A stretch of DNA of 8,881 nt from Pseudomonadota bacterium (GCA_023433705.1 JAEYUC010000032.1:1-8881); one strand, 5' to 3'; shown: positions 1 to 7,671, counted from the first letter of the stretch. Translations and numbers: made by a program. Notes: generated from the letters alone by a model not told the origin.

Positions 1-1361
<1,361 letters not shown>

Positions 1362-1365
<4 letters not shown>

Positions 1366-1781
1366 GATACTTCCTCCTCGCCGGACTCTTCCTCGCCCAG
1401 GGCCTTGAGAATGGGGCAGTCGGCCGCCGAGCCGTGACCGGGGCAGGCCTCGACCAGGTTCGACAGCCCATCGCGCACCGCCATGAGCGCGGCGATGCGC
1501 CGGTCGATGTCCGCGAGCTTCGACTGGGCCGCGCGTTTCACGCGCGCGACGTCACGCTGGCGCGAAAGCCCCAGCAGGTCGCGGATGTCCTTCAGCGAAA
1601 ATCCCAGCTCCTGGGCGCGGCGGATGAAACGCAGGCGCTGGAGCTGCAGGTCGCCGTACCGGCGATAGCCGGATTGCAGACGCGCCGCGGGGGCGAGCAG
1701 CCCGGCCTTCTCGTAGTACCGGACCGTGTCGATGCTGACACCGGCGCGTTTCGCGACTTTTCCGATCCCCATCGAGTCCAT
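1362..1781 (-). CDS. MerR-family metal-responsive regulator (CueR-like)
   Basis: A 139-residue transcriptional activator of the MerR family, expected to bind its own promoter and untwist the long spacer when metal binds. The N-terminal winged helix-turn-helix is clear (IGKVAKRAGVSIDTVRYYEK, residues 6-25), followed by the dimerisation helix (about 80-110) and a C-terminal metal loop with C113 and C122 in the context ACPGHG...DCPIL. That context resembles E. coli CueR, but the Cys spacing is C-x8-C, one more than CueR (C-x7-C) and equal to ZntR. The residue aligned with CueR Ser77 is Val78. The tail is acidic (EEESGEEE), and its GAG GAG GAA codons double as the ribosome-binding site of the ATPase gene. 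The ATG at 1781 is preferred over Met4 (1772) because GGAGGT ends 4 bases before it. Copper is the likeliest inducer given the CPC ATPase next to it; a divalent metal is not excluded. Confidence 0.93.
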
Positions 1782-1785
1782 GATG

Positions 1786-1791
1786 ACCTCC
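1786..1791 (-). promoter_or_regulatory. Ribosome-binding site of the merR-type gene
   Basis: GGAGGT lies 4 bases before the ATG at 1781. It supports that start over Met4, where the gap would be 13 bases. If transcription starts about 7 bases after the -10 box, this site sits at the very 5' end of the mRNA. Confidence 0.7.
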
Positions 1792-1798
1792 GGGGAGC

Positions 1799-1830
1799 AT
1801 CCTAAACTATGGACCTTGGTCCAGAGTCAA
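1799..1830 (-). promoter_or_regulatory. MerR-type promoter and operator of the copper operon
   Basis: On the minus strand TTGACT (-35, 1825-1830) and TAGGAT (-10, 1799-1804) are separated by 20 bases, longer than the 17 optimum. Between them lies a 14-base dyad, TGGACC-AA-GGTCCA (1810-1823), with perfect 6-bp arms. A long spacer holding a dyad is the standard architecture of MerR-activated promoters. A register of 19 bases with TTAGGA is also possible. The arrangement implies autoregulation of the regulator and the ATPase as one transcript. Confidence 0.85.
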
Positions 1831-1838
1831 GGCGGGGC

Positions 1839-1851
1839 TGACGGGCCGTCA
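1839..1851. other. Short dyad over the hybrid kinase stop codon
   Basis: TGACGG-G-CCGTCA is a perfect inverted repeat with 6-base arms and a one-base centre, so it can fold only as a 5-bp stem with a 3-base loop. The minus-strand TGA of the hybrid kinase is part of it. No T-run follows in the direction of transcription, so I do not call it a terminator. Confidence 0.3.
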
Positions 1852-3768
1852 ATTTCGGGCGACCCGGTCCTTCATCAGGTTGGCGACCGCGGCGATGAGC
1901 GCCTCGGCGCGCACCGGCTTCGCCAAGTGCACCTGGAATCCGGCCGCGAGCGCGTCGTCGCGATCCTGCATGCGCGAGAACGCAGTGAGCGCGATGGCGG
2001 GCAGGCGCTTCGCATCGAAACCGGCCGTGCGCAGGTTGCGCAGCATCTGGTAGCCGTCGAGCTGCGGCATGCCGATGTCGCTGACCAGCACGTCCGGCAC
2101 GGTGGAGCCGATCTGTTTCATCGCCGCCTCGGCATTCGACGCATCGAGAACATGCGCCCCCGCGTCCGACAGGATGCGCACGATCAGCGCGCGCGCGTCG
2201 GGATCGTCCTCGACGACGAGGACGTTCACGCGCTTGAGCCGGATGCTCTGGTCGGACGCGAGCTCGCTCGGACGCTTGTCGGTGAGCGGCAGGCGCACGC
2301 GGAACGTCGCGCCCTTGCCGACGCCTTCGCTGCGCACGTCGATCGTGCCGTGATGGATGTCGACCAGGTGCTTGACGATGGTGAGGCCGATGCCGAGGCC
2401 CGCGAAACTCTTGCCCGTGCCCGATTCCTGCTGGCTGAATCGTTCGAATATCTGCGGCAGGAAGTCGGGGCTGATCCCACGGCCCGTGTCGGACACCGAG
2501 ATTTCGTAGTTCCCGTCGACCACCGACGCGCGCAGGTCGATGCGGCCGCCGCGCGGCGTGAACTTGATCGCGTTGCTGAGCAGGTTCCAGACCACCTGCT
2601 GCAGGCGGGACTCGTCGGCCTGCACGTGCGCCTCGCTGTCGGTCACGTGCAGGTGGATTTCCACGCCCTTGTTCTGCGCTTGGGTCGCGACGACTTCCGC
2701 CGCCGCCTTCACCGCGCGCGCGGGAGGAATCGCATCGAAGTCGACACGCATCTTGCCGAAGCGGATGCCCGCGAAGTCGAGCAGGTCGCCGATGAGATGG
2801 CTCTGCACGCGCGAGTTGCGGTCGATGGCTTCGAGGCCCTGCTCGAGCATCTGCGGCGTGACGTTCTTGCGGCGCAGCACCGTCGCCCAGCCGAGCATCG
2901 CATTGAGCGGATTGCGCAGCTCGTGCGACAGCGTCGCGAGAAACTCGTCCTTGAGCCGGTTGCTGCGCTCGGCCTCCGTGCGCGCCGCGCGCTCGCTCTC
3001 CAGGAGTTTCTCGCGCTCCGTGACGTTGGTCGCGATCGCGATGCGGACTCCGTGGCCGTTCTCCGCGATCAGGCGCCATTCGACGTCGACGACGCTCCCG
3101 TCCGGCCGCGCGACCGGCATCGTGCCTTCCCACCGGCCGCCGTCCGCGAGTATCTCGTGTAGTTTGGAGCACATCACTTCGTGCCCGGGTGCGATGAGAT
3201 CGACGCACCTCTTTCCGACGATCGCATCGCGTTCGCGGCCCGTGAGGCGGCAGAACTCGGGATTGACGTCCTGGTAGACGAGGTGCTCGTCGAGCAACGC
3301 GATGCCGCTCGAGGCCAGCTCGAAGATCGTGCGGAAGCGCGCATCCGTCGTGCGTTTCATCACGTCCGCCTGGCGCGCGAACAGCAGCGCCTGGACCGTC
3401 GCGATCAGCACCTGCGGCTCGACCGGGTGCGTCAGGTAGCTGTCGCCGCCCGCGGAGAGGCCGAGCGACATGTCGACGGACTTCACCGCCGTGGCGGTCA
3501 GGTGCACGATGGGTAGATAGGCGGTGGAGGTGCGCGCGCGCAGGCGCCGGCAGACCTCGAGCCCGTCGATGTCGGGCAGGTTGACGTCGAGCACGATCAG
3601 GCCGATGTCGGCGCTCTCCGCCGCGGCGAGCGCATCCTTGCCGGTGCTCGCCTCGATGACCTCGAAGCCTCCGGCGCGCAGGATGCGCGACGTCGAATAC
3701 AGCGACGCCGGATTGTCGTCGACGACCAGCAGCTTTTGATTCGTGATCTGAGTGGGAAGCGATCTCAT
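1849..3768 (-). CDS. Soluble hybrid histidine kinase, REC-PAS-HisKA-HATPase-REC
   Basis: A 639-residue cytoplasmic phosphorelay protein with no signal peptide or membrane segment. Domains in order: receiver 1 (about 12-130; acidic D17/D18, phospho-acceptor D61 in VLDVNLPD), PAS (about 143-255), HisKA with H282 in SHELRNP, HATPase (N-box NLLSNAIKF about 395-403, DTGRG 427-431, GLGIGL 458-462), and receiver 2 (about 515-635; E520-D522, D564 in SDIGMP, K617 in AKP). In receiver 1 the usually invariant Lys is His114 (YLTHPVEP). The ATG at 3768 is chosen because AGGAGG lies 4 bases upstream and because it overlaps the preceding kinase stop as ATGA; the much longer upstream extension of this frame merely runs through the neighbouring gene. 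As last gene of the stressosome operon it is probably the acceptor and integrator of the upstream kinase. Its final phosphate acceptor is not in the window. Confidence 0.93.
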   Translation of the reverse strand: MRSLPTQITNQKLLVVDDNPASLYSTSRILRAGGFEVIEASTGKDALAAAESADIGLIVLDVNLPDIDGLEVCRRLRARTSTAYLPIVHLTATAVKSVDMSLGLSAGGDSYLTHPVEPQVLIATVQALLFARQADVMKRTTDARFRTIFELASSGIALLDEHLVYQDVNPEFCRLTGRERDAIVGKRCVDLIAPGHEVMCSKLHEILADGGRWEGTMPVARPDGSVVDVEWRLIAENGHGVRIAIATNVTEREKLLESERAARTEAERSNRLKDEFLATLSHELRNPLNAMLGWATVLRRKNVTPQMLEQGLEAIDRNSRVQSHLIGDLLDFAGIRFGKMRVDFDAIPPARAVKAAAEVVATQAQNKGVEIHLHVTDSEAHVQADESRLQQVVWNLLSNAIKFTPRGGRIDLRASVVDGNYEISVSDTGRGISPDFLPQIFERFSQQESGTGKSFAGLGIGLTIVKHLVDIHHGTIDVRSEGVGKGATFRVRLPLTDKRPSELASDQSIRLKRVNVLVVEDDPDARALIVRILSDAGAHVLDASNAEAAMKQIGSTVPDVLVSDIGMPQLDGYQMLRNLRTAGFDAKRLPAIALTAFSRMQDRDDALAAGFQVHLAKPVRAEALIAAVANLMKDRVARN

Positions 3769-4622
3769 GTCACCTCCTGTACGACGAGATCGGGATCGAA
3801 GCGCATGGGCAACGTGACCCAGAAGCGCGACCCCTTGCCGAGCTCGCTTTCGACGCCGACGCGCCCGCCGAGCAGATGCGCGAACTTGCGGGCCAGCGAC
3901 AGGCCCAGCCCCGAACCGCGCAGACGCCTTTGCAGCTTTACGTCGAGTTGCATGAAATCCGTGAAGAGATGCGGGATGTGCTCGGGCGCGATCCCGATGC
4001 CCGTGTCGGCGACCGCGAACTCGACGAAGCCGTCGTCGAGCACCCGCGCCGAGACGCGCACTTCGCCTTCGGGCGTGAACTTGAGCGCGTTGGAAATGAA
4101 GTTGCGCAGGACCTGCGACAGCTTCTTGTCGTCCGTGAACATCCGGATCTCGCCCTCGGGTTCGTCGAACACCAGCGCCACGGACGTCGATGCTGCGATG
4201 GGCTTGAACATGCCGCGCAGCGCGGCGAACAGGTCGACCATCTCGAACCACTCGGGAGAGATGGTGATGCGGCCGGCTTCCACCTTCGCGAGATCGAGCA
4301 GGTCGTTGACCATCTCCGTCAGCTCGCGCGTCGAGCCGCGTATGAACTCGACCTGCTTCACCTGTTCGGGCGTCAGCGGCCCGTCGAGTCGTTGCAGCAG
4401 GATGTTCGAGATGCTGGTCATCGACGTGAGCGGCGTGCGGAACTCGTGACTCATGTACGAGAGGAAGCGACTCTTGAGGTCGTTCGCGGCGCGCAACTGC
4501 GCGGCCTTGTCGTCGAGCTCCGCGTACAACGCGACCACGCCCTTGTTGGTTTCCTCGAGCTCCTCGCGCAGCGCGACGATGTCGGCTTCGCGTGCCGCGA
4601 GTTGTGCCTGCAGATCGCTCAC
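3765..4622 (-). CDS. Soluble coiled-coil histidine kinase of the stressosome operon
   Basis: A 285-residue sensor kinase without membrane segments. Residues 1-50 form a heptad-rich coiled coil containing ETNKGVVALYAELDDKA (24-40), a segment I associate with kinases encoded beside RsbT-type ATPases. HisKA follows with H59 in YMSHEFRTPL, then HATPase with the N-box (RNFISNALKF, 173-182), DTGIGI (206-211) and GSGLGL (236-241). The start is the GTG at 4622: it overlaps the stop of the preceding gene by four bases (GTGA), and translation from it yields the coiled coil at once. The in-frame ATG at 4736 would add 38 Arg/Pro-rich residues that merely shadow the upstream gene. Nothing in it resembles a ligand sensor, so its input probably comes from protein contact, plausibly with released RsbT or the ATPase-phosphatase fusion. 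Its phosphoryl target is likely D61 of the hybrid kinase next door; both points are inference. Confidence 0.92.
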   Translation of the reverse strand: MSDLQAQLAAREADIVALREELEETNKGVVALYAELDDKAAQLRAANDLKSRFLSYMSHEFRTPLTSMTSISNILLQRLDGPLTPEQVKQVEFIRGSTRELTEMVNDLLDLAKVEAGRITISPEWFEMVDLFAALRGMFKPIAASTSVALVFDEPEGEIRMFTDDKKLSQVLRNFISNALKFTPEGEVRVSARVLDDGFVEFAVADTGIGIAPEHIPHLFTDFMQLDVKLQRRLRGSGLGLSLARKFAHLLGGRVGVESELGKGSRFWVTLPMRFDPDLVVQEVT

Positions 4623-5611
4623 GCGACCACCACCACCGTGACGTCGTCGCGGCCCCGCGCGTGGTCGCGATAGAGCATCGCCGCGATGATCGCGGGATGG
4701 CGGACGAGCACGTCGGGACGGTTCTTGAGATCCCATCGCGCGGAAATCCCGTCGGTGTGCATGACGAGCAAGGCGCCGCGATCGCGTGTGTATTCGAATT
4801 GCTGCGCGCGCTTTTGATTGACGCCGAGCGTGCCGCTGTGCGAGACGAGTCCCTGCGATTTCTCATGCGAGACGAGTGCGCCCGAGATGTTGCCGACGCC
4901 CGCGTAGCTGACCCGATTCCCGGAAAGCCGCGCGCAAGCGGCGGCGGCGCCGCGCGTCTTCGACAGCGGTCCGTTGGCGCGCGCCATCACGTCCTGCGGC
5001 TGCTCGAAAGGCGCGGCTTCGAAGGCGCCGGCGGCCGCGCGCGCGGCCTCGGCGGCAAATGGGCCGTGACCGAGCCCATCGACGACGAGGAGCGCGGTCT
5101 CATCGCCGCGGTGCTCGAGATGCCACGTATCTCCGCATTCGAGCTCGCCTTCCACGGGGACGCTGACGGCGCCGAAACGCAGCGGCAGGATGTCTCCGAA
5201 ACGCGCGAGCACGATCGTGCCCTGGCCTGGCGTGGAGTGGATGTCGAATTCACCGGCGAGTCGGCGCACCGCCCCGAGACCGGCGCCGAGCGTGCCCGCC
5301 GTGGAATAGCCGTCCTCCATGCACAACGCGACGTTGCGCATGCCCGGGCCGCGATCGATCGAAAGTAGTTCGATGGCGGTGTGATCGCCGTCGTCGAGCC
5401 GCTGCATGAGCAGCTCGCCCGCGCGCGCGTGCAACAGCAGGTTCCGCGCGAGCTCGGTCGCCGCGATCGCCACCTTGCCGGCGAGCTCCGCCGAGAGAGC
5501 GAAGGACGCGAGCGCCTGCGCGGCACGCCTTGCTTCGCCGACCTTGCTCTCCTCGTCGATGACGAAGCGCTGCTGCGCGTTGACGCCCCGGATTTTCACG
5601 GCGGTATCCAT
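4619..5611 (-). CDS. Fusion of RsbT-like ATPase domain and RsbX/SpoIIE-like phosphatase
   Basis: A 330-residue soluble two-domain protein. Residues about 15-138 are a HATPase_c_2 (anti-sigma-factor kinase type) domain with E53 and N57 in TELARN, D86 in SIDRGPG and a Gly-rich lid (GTLGAGLG, 106-113). Residues about 145-330 are a PP2C-type (SpoIIE/RsbX) phosphatase: D161 in CGD, VVDGLGHG (176-183), HTDGIS (285-290) and GRDDVT (320-325) supply the metal-binding acidic residues. RsbX is the feedback phosphatase that removes phosphate from RsbR and RsbS in Bacillus; this protein probably does the same, with the added ATPase domain either docking on the particle or acting as a second switch kinase. 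It starts 4 bases after the rsbT stop, with GAGGA overlapping that stop, and its own TGA overlaps the kinase GTG. The phosphatase role is well supported; the substrate is inferred from the operon. Confidence 0.92.
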   Translation of the reverse strand: MDTAVKIRGVNAQQRFVIDEESKVGEARRAAQALASFALSAELAGKVAIAATELARNLLLHARAGELLMQRLDDGDHTAIELLSIDRGPGMRNVALCMEDGYSTAGTLGAGLGAVRRLAGEFDIHSTPGQGTIVLARFGDILPLRFGAVSVPVEGELECGDTWHLEHRGDETALLVVDGLGHGPFAAEAARAAAGAFEAAPFEQPQDVMARANGPLSKTRGAAAACARLSGNRVSYAGVGNISGALVSHEKSQGLVSHSGTLGVNQKRAQQFEYTRDRGALLVMHTDGISARWDLKNRPDVLVRHPAIIAAMLYRDHARGRDDVTVVVVA

Positions 5612-5615
5612 TTCC

Positions 5616-6029
5616 TCATTTCCATCGGACGATGGTGACGCGCGTGCCGCCGCCGACCTTGGTGTCGATGTCGAATTCGTTCACGAGCCGTTTCGCCCCG
5701 GAAAGCCCCATTCCGAGGCCGCTGCCGGACGTCCATCCATCCGTCAGCGCCAGCTTGAGGTCGGGGATGCCGGGACCCTGGTCCGCGAACTCGAGCTTCA
5801 GGCCGCGGCGCTCGATGCCGTTGATCATCTCCCAGCTCATCTCGCCGCCCCGGCCGTACACGAGCGCGTTGCGCGCCAGTTCGCTCGCCGCCGTGACCAT
5901 CTTCGTCTGGTCGACCAGCGAGAAACCCATCTCCTGCGTGAGCCGGCGCACGACCTGGCGCGCGCGCACGATGTCGTGCTCCGATCTGAGCGGTGCCGCG
6001 CCACTAGTCTGCGAGGTCATGGGCGCCAT
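5616..6029 (-). CDS. rsbT: RsbT, stressosome switch kinase
   Basis: A 137-residue HATPase_c_2 serine/threonine kinase, close in length to Bacillus RsbT (about 133). ATP-binding motifs are intact: E50 and N54 in SELARN, D83 in FADQGPGI, and the lid SGSGLGMGLSGAKRL (101-115). In the known system RsbT sits in the RsbR/RsbS particle, phosphorylates both STAS proteins on stress, then leaves to activate a partner. Here no RsbU is encoded, so the partner is probably one of the next three proteins. The start at 6029 overlaps rsbS by 26 bases; Met4 at 6020 (17-base overlap) is equally possible, since neither has a strong ribosome-binding site. Either way translation is likely coupled to rsbS. Confidence 0.93.
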   Translation of the reverse strand: MAPMTSQTSGAAPLRSEHDIVRARQVVRRLTQEMGFSLVDQTKMVTAASELARNALVYGRGGEMSWEMINGIERRGLKLEFADQGPGIPDLKLALTDGWTSGSGLGMGLSGAKRLVNEFDIDTKVGGGTRVTIVRWK

Positions 6030-6387
6030 CGCTGTCTATCTTCTGGCGCAGCAAGGTCATGCCGCGCTCCACGTTGAGCGCGGTGGAGACGCCGGTCAGC
6101 GACAATCCGAGCTCGACGAGCGTGATCGCGACCGCCGGCTGCATCCCGACCAGCACCGTTTCCGCGCCGAGGATCTTCGCCATGCCCGAGATGTCGGAGA
6201 CCATGCGGCCGATGAACGAGTCCACCATCTCGAGCGCCGAGATGTCGATCAGCACCCCGCGGCTCGTGTGGCGCTGGATCGCGTTCGACAGGTCGTCCTG
6301 CAGTCGCAGCGCGAGCTTGTCGTGCATGTCGACCTGGATGGTGACGAGCAGGAACTCGCCCATCCGCAGGATGGGAATTCTCTCCAT
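6004..6387 (-). CDS. rsbS: RsbS, single-domain STAS antagonist
   Basis: A 127-residue stand-alone STAS domain, the core scaffold protein that holds RsbT in the stressosome. The phosphorylation site matches Bacillus RsbS Ser59: S57 in MVDSFIGRM. The start MERIPIL and the segment LVGMQPAVAITLVELG (79-94) are typical of the family. Its ATG at 6387 shares one base with the rsbR stop (TGATG), so the two scaffold proteins are probably made in a coupled ratio. The much longer open frame upstream of this ATG only shadows rsbR in another phase and is not coding. Confidence 0.94.
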   Translation of the reverse strand: MERIPILRMGEFLLVTIQVDMHDKLALRLQDDLSNAIQRHTSRGVLIDISALEMVDSFIGRMVSDISGMAKILGAETVLVGMQPAVAITLVELGLSLTGVSTALNVERGMTLLRQKIDSDGAHDLAD

Positions 6388-7235
6388 CAGTGCGGGTTCA
6401 GCTTGTTGCCGGTGCGGCGGAGCGCGAGCGCCAGCGCATCGGCGAGATTCGCCTTGGTGGTCACGCCCTGCAGGTCGACGCCGAGGTGCACGATCGTCTG
6501 CGCGATCTGGGGCCGCACGCCCGAGATGATGCATTCCGCGCCCATGAGCCGCAGCGCGGTCACCGTCTTGAGCAGGTGCTGCGCGACCAGCGTGTCGACC
6601 GTGGGCACGCCCGTGATGTCGAGAATCGCGATCTGCGCCCCCGTCTCCACGACCTTCTGCAGCAGGTTTTCCATGACGACCTGCGTGCGGGCGGAGTCGA
6701 GCGTGCCGATCATGGGCAGCGCCAGGATGCCTTCCCAGAGTTTCACGACCGGAGTCGAGAGCTCGAGCATCTCGCGCTGCTGCCGGTTGATCACTTCCTC
6801 GCGGGATTTCTGGAACGTCTTGACCGTGTGCATGCCGAGCGCGTCGAGCAGCTCGGTGGCCTTCCACACCTGGTCGGCGAGGGTATCCGCATCCTTGCCG
6901 GCTTCCGCGCGCAACGCGGCGAACAGCGGTTTCTTGAACGAGAAGATGAACGCGGCCGTCTCGTCGGACGTGAACCCCTGCGTCACGCGCGAACGCGAGA
7001 CGCCTTCGAGGAATTCGCGCAGCGGCTTGAAGCCGCTGGCGGAGATGTCCGAGGACTTCGCGTGCTCGGCCGCGTCGGTCAGCAGCTTCAGGAATTCGCC
7101 CGTCTGCTGCTCGAGCTCGAGCGGCGTGATGCGTCCCTTGCTGACCGGCGCGGCGCTCGCCAGGTCGCGCGTCCAGCTCACCTGGATCTCCCTGCCACTT
7201 TTCTTGAGTACGTTCGACAACGTGGCATCAGCCAT
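6387..7235 (-). CDS. rsbR: RsbR-type stressosome co-antagonist with RsbRD N-terminal domain
   Basis: A 282-residue scaffold and likely sensor subunit. Residues about 1-145 are a helical N-terminal domain that I assign to the RsbRD_N family from its general form (WTRDL near 21-25); it carries no haem or PAS signature I can see. Residues about 157-275 are a STAS domain with ELSTPVVKLW (158-167), MIGTLD and LDITGVPTVDT. Both regulatory threonines of Bacillus RsbR (T171 and T205) have counterparts, T178 and T215. The ATG at 7235 is chosen because MADATLSNVL is a natural start and GAGGG lies 8 bases upstream. The in-frame ATG at 7343 would add 36 residues without family character and cross the palindrome at 7338-7349. 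First gene of the operon; the signal it senses cannot be told from sequence. Confidence 0.93.
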   Translation of the reverse strand: MADATLSNVLKKSGREIQVSWTRDLASAAPVSKGRITPLELEQQTGEFLKLLTDAAEHAKSSDISASGFKPLREFLEGVSRSRVTQGFTSDETAAFIFSFKKPLFAALRAEAGKDADTLADQVWKATELLDALGMHTVKTFQKSREEVINRQQREMLELSTPVVKLWEGILALPMIGTLDSARTQVVMENLLQKVVETGAQIAILDITGVPTVDTLVAQHLLKTVTALRLMGAECIISGVRPQIAQTIVHLGVDLQGVTTKANLADALALALRRTGNKLNPH

Positions 7236-7337
7236 CGCAGGAGCCCTCGGAATTACGGATGGAAAAAGGGCGAGGATGGTAACAACGGGACCATTTGCGT
7301 CTTGTAGGCGGCATCCGAGTGACGCGCGGGACGTTGC

Positions 7338-7349
7338 CCACACGTGTGG
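7338..7349. promoter_or_regulatory. Perfect 12-bp palindrome, candidate operator upstream of rsbR
   Basis: CCACACGTGTGG is fully self-complementary, with a CACGTG core, and lies 102 bases before the rsbR start. Perfect palindromes of this length occur about twice by chance in a window this size, so the placement rather than the rarity makes it a candidate regulator site. Confidence 0.35.
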
Positions 7350-7364
7350 CGGTTCAATGGGACC

Positions 7365-7376
7365 TAGTTCTAACTA
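7365..7376. promoter_or_regulatory. Short AT-rich dyad upstream of rsbR
   Basis: TAGTT-CT-AACTA has 5-bp arms around a 2-base centre, 15 bases from the palindrome at 7338-7349, in an otherwise GC-rich stretch. It could belong to a promoter or operator of the stressosome operon, but nothing in the sequence decides this. Confidence 0.25.
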
Positions 7377-7561
7377 CTCCAGGCTTCGGGCAGGGAAGCC
7401 GGCATGAGGGCAGAGTCCGTTGGCTCCGGACCCCGTACGCTCTGTAATGGCGCGCCAGGCCCCCCGGCGAGCCTCCATCATCCCGGTCGCCGAGGCCTGC
7501 GCGCTGCGCAAGCTGTTGTTTCTTATCGGGTTATCTTTGTTCCCGAGCCGGAAATGCGTTG

Positions 7562-7570
7562 TGGTAGGAT
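7562..7570 (+). promoter_or_regulatory. Extended -10 promoter element of tRNA-Arg
   Basis: TGGTAGGAT combines a TGn extension with a fair -10 box (TAGGAT). It is followed by a very GC-rich discriminator (GCGCGCC), a mark of stable-RNA promoters under stringent control. No convincing -35 box lies 16-18 bases upstream. Transcription would start near 7577, about 17 bases before the mature tRNA; a CTCAA-TT-TTGAG dyad (7578-7589) lies in that leader. Confidence 0.45.
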
Positions 7571-7593
7571 GCGCGCCCTCAATTTTGAGCCGC

Positions 7594-7670
7594 GCGCCCG
7601 TAGCTCAGCTGGATAGAGTACCTGGCTACGAACCAGGTGGTCGGGAGTTCGAATCTCTCCGGGCGCGCCA
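7594..7670 (+). tRNA. tRNA-Arg (anticodon ACG)
   Basis: A complete 77-base tRNA with the CCA end encoded (7668-7670). The acceptor stem pairs GCGCCCG with CGGGCGC, with G as discriminator base. The D stem is GCTC/GAGT, the anticodon stem CCTGG/CCAGG around the loop CTACGAA (anticodon ACG, read as inosine-CG for CGU, CGC and CGA), and the T stem GGGAG/CTCTC around TTCGAAT. All four stems are intact, so the gene looks functional. It is the only plus-strand gene in the window. Confidence 0.97.
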
Positions 7671-7671
7671 T

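Larger units (their letters stand above)
7236..7561. other. Intergenic region between rsbR and tRNA-Arg
   Basis: No gene is supported here on either strand; the few short frames lack family character and plausible starts. The region must hold the promoter of the stressosome operon (minus strand), but I find no good -35/-10 pair. Visible structure: ATGGT/ACCAT arms at 7276-7294, the 12-bp palindrome at 7338-7349, the dyad at 7365-7376, a GGCTTC/GAAGCC stem with a 7-base loop at 7382-7400, and GTCCG/CGGAC arms at 7415-7431. Confidence 0.6.

Noticed and set aside
1839..1851. Intrinsic terminator after the hybrid kinase
   Set aside because: The stem is only 5 bp once a loop is allowed and no T-run follows on the minus strand.
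1726..3162. A 478-codon plus-strand frame and other long plus-strand frames opposite the kinases
   Set aside because: They are rich in Arg, His, Ala and Asp, as expected for the antisense of GC-rich genes, and show no family motifs, while the minus strand shows complete catalytic motifs over the same bases.
1849..4866. A 1005-codon open frame starting at 4866 as a single giant hybrid kinase
   Set aside because: The first 366 residues are Arg/Ser/His-rich and are the out-of-phase reading of the coiled-coil kinase and the end of the fusion gene. Family sequence begins only at the ATG at 3768, which has its own ribosome-binding site.
7236..7343. N-terminal extension of RsbR from an ATG at 7343
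   Set aside because: The added 36 residues lack family character and the ATG lies inside the palindrome; the ATG at 7235 has a ribosome-binding site and a natural N-terminus.
7648..7670. Attachment site of an integrated element at the tRNA 3' end
   Set aside because: I found no second copy of the tRNA 3' end in the window and no integrase gene beside it.
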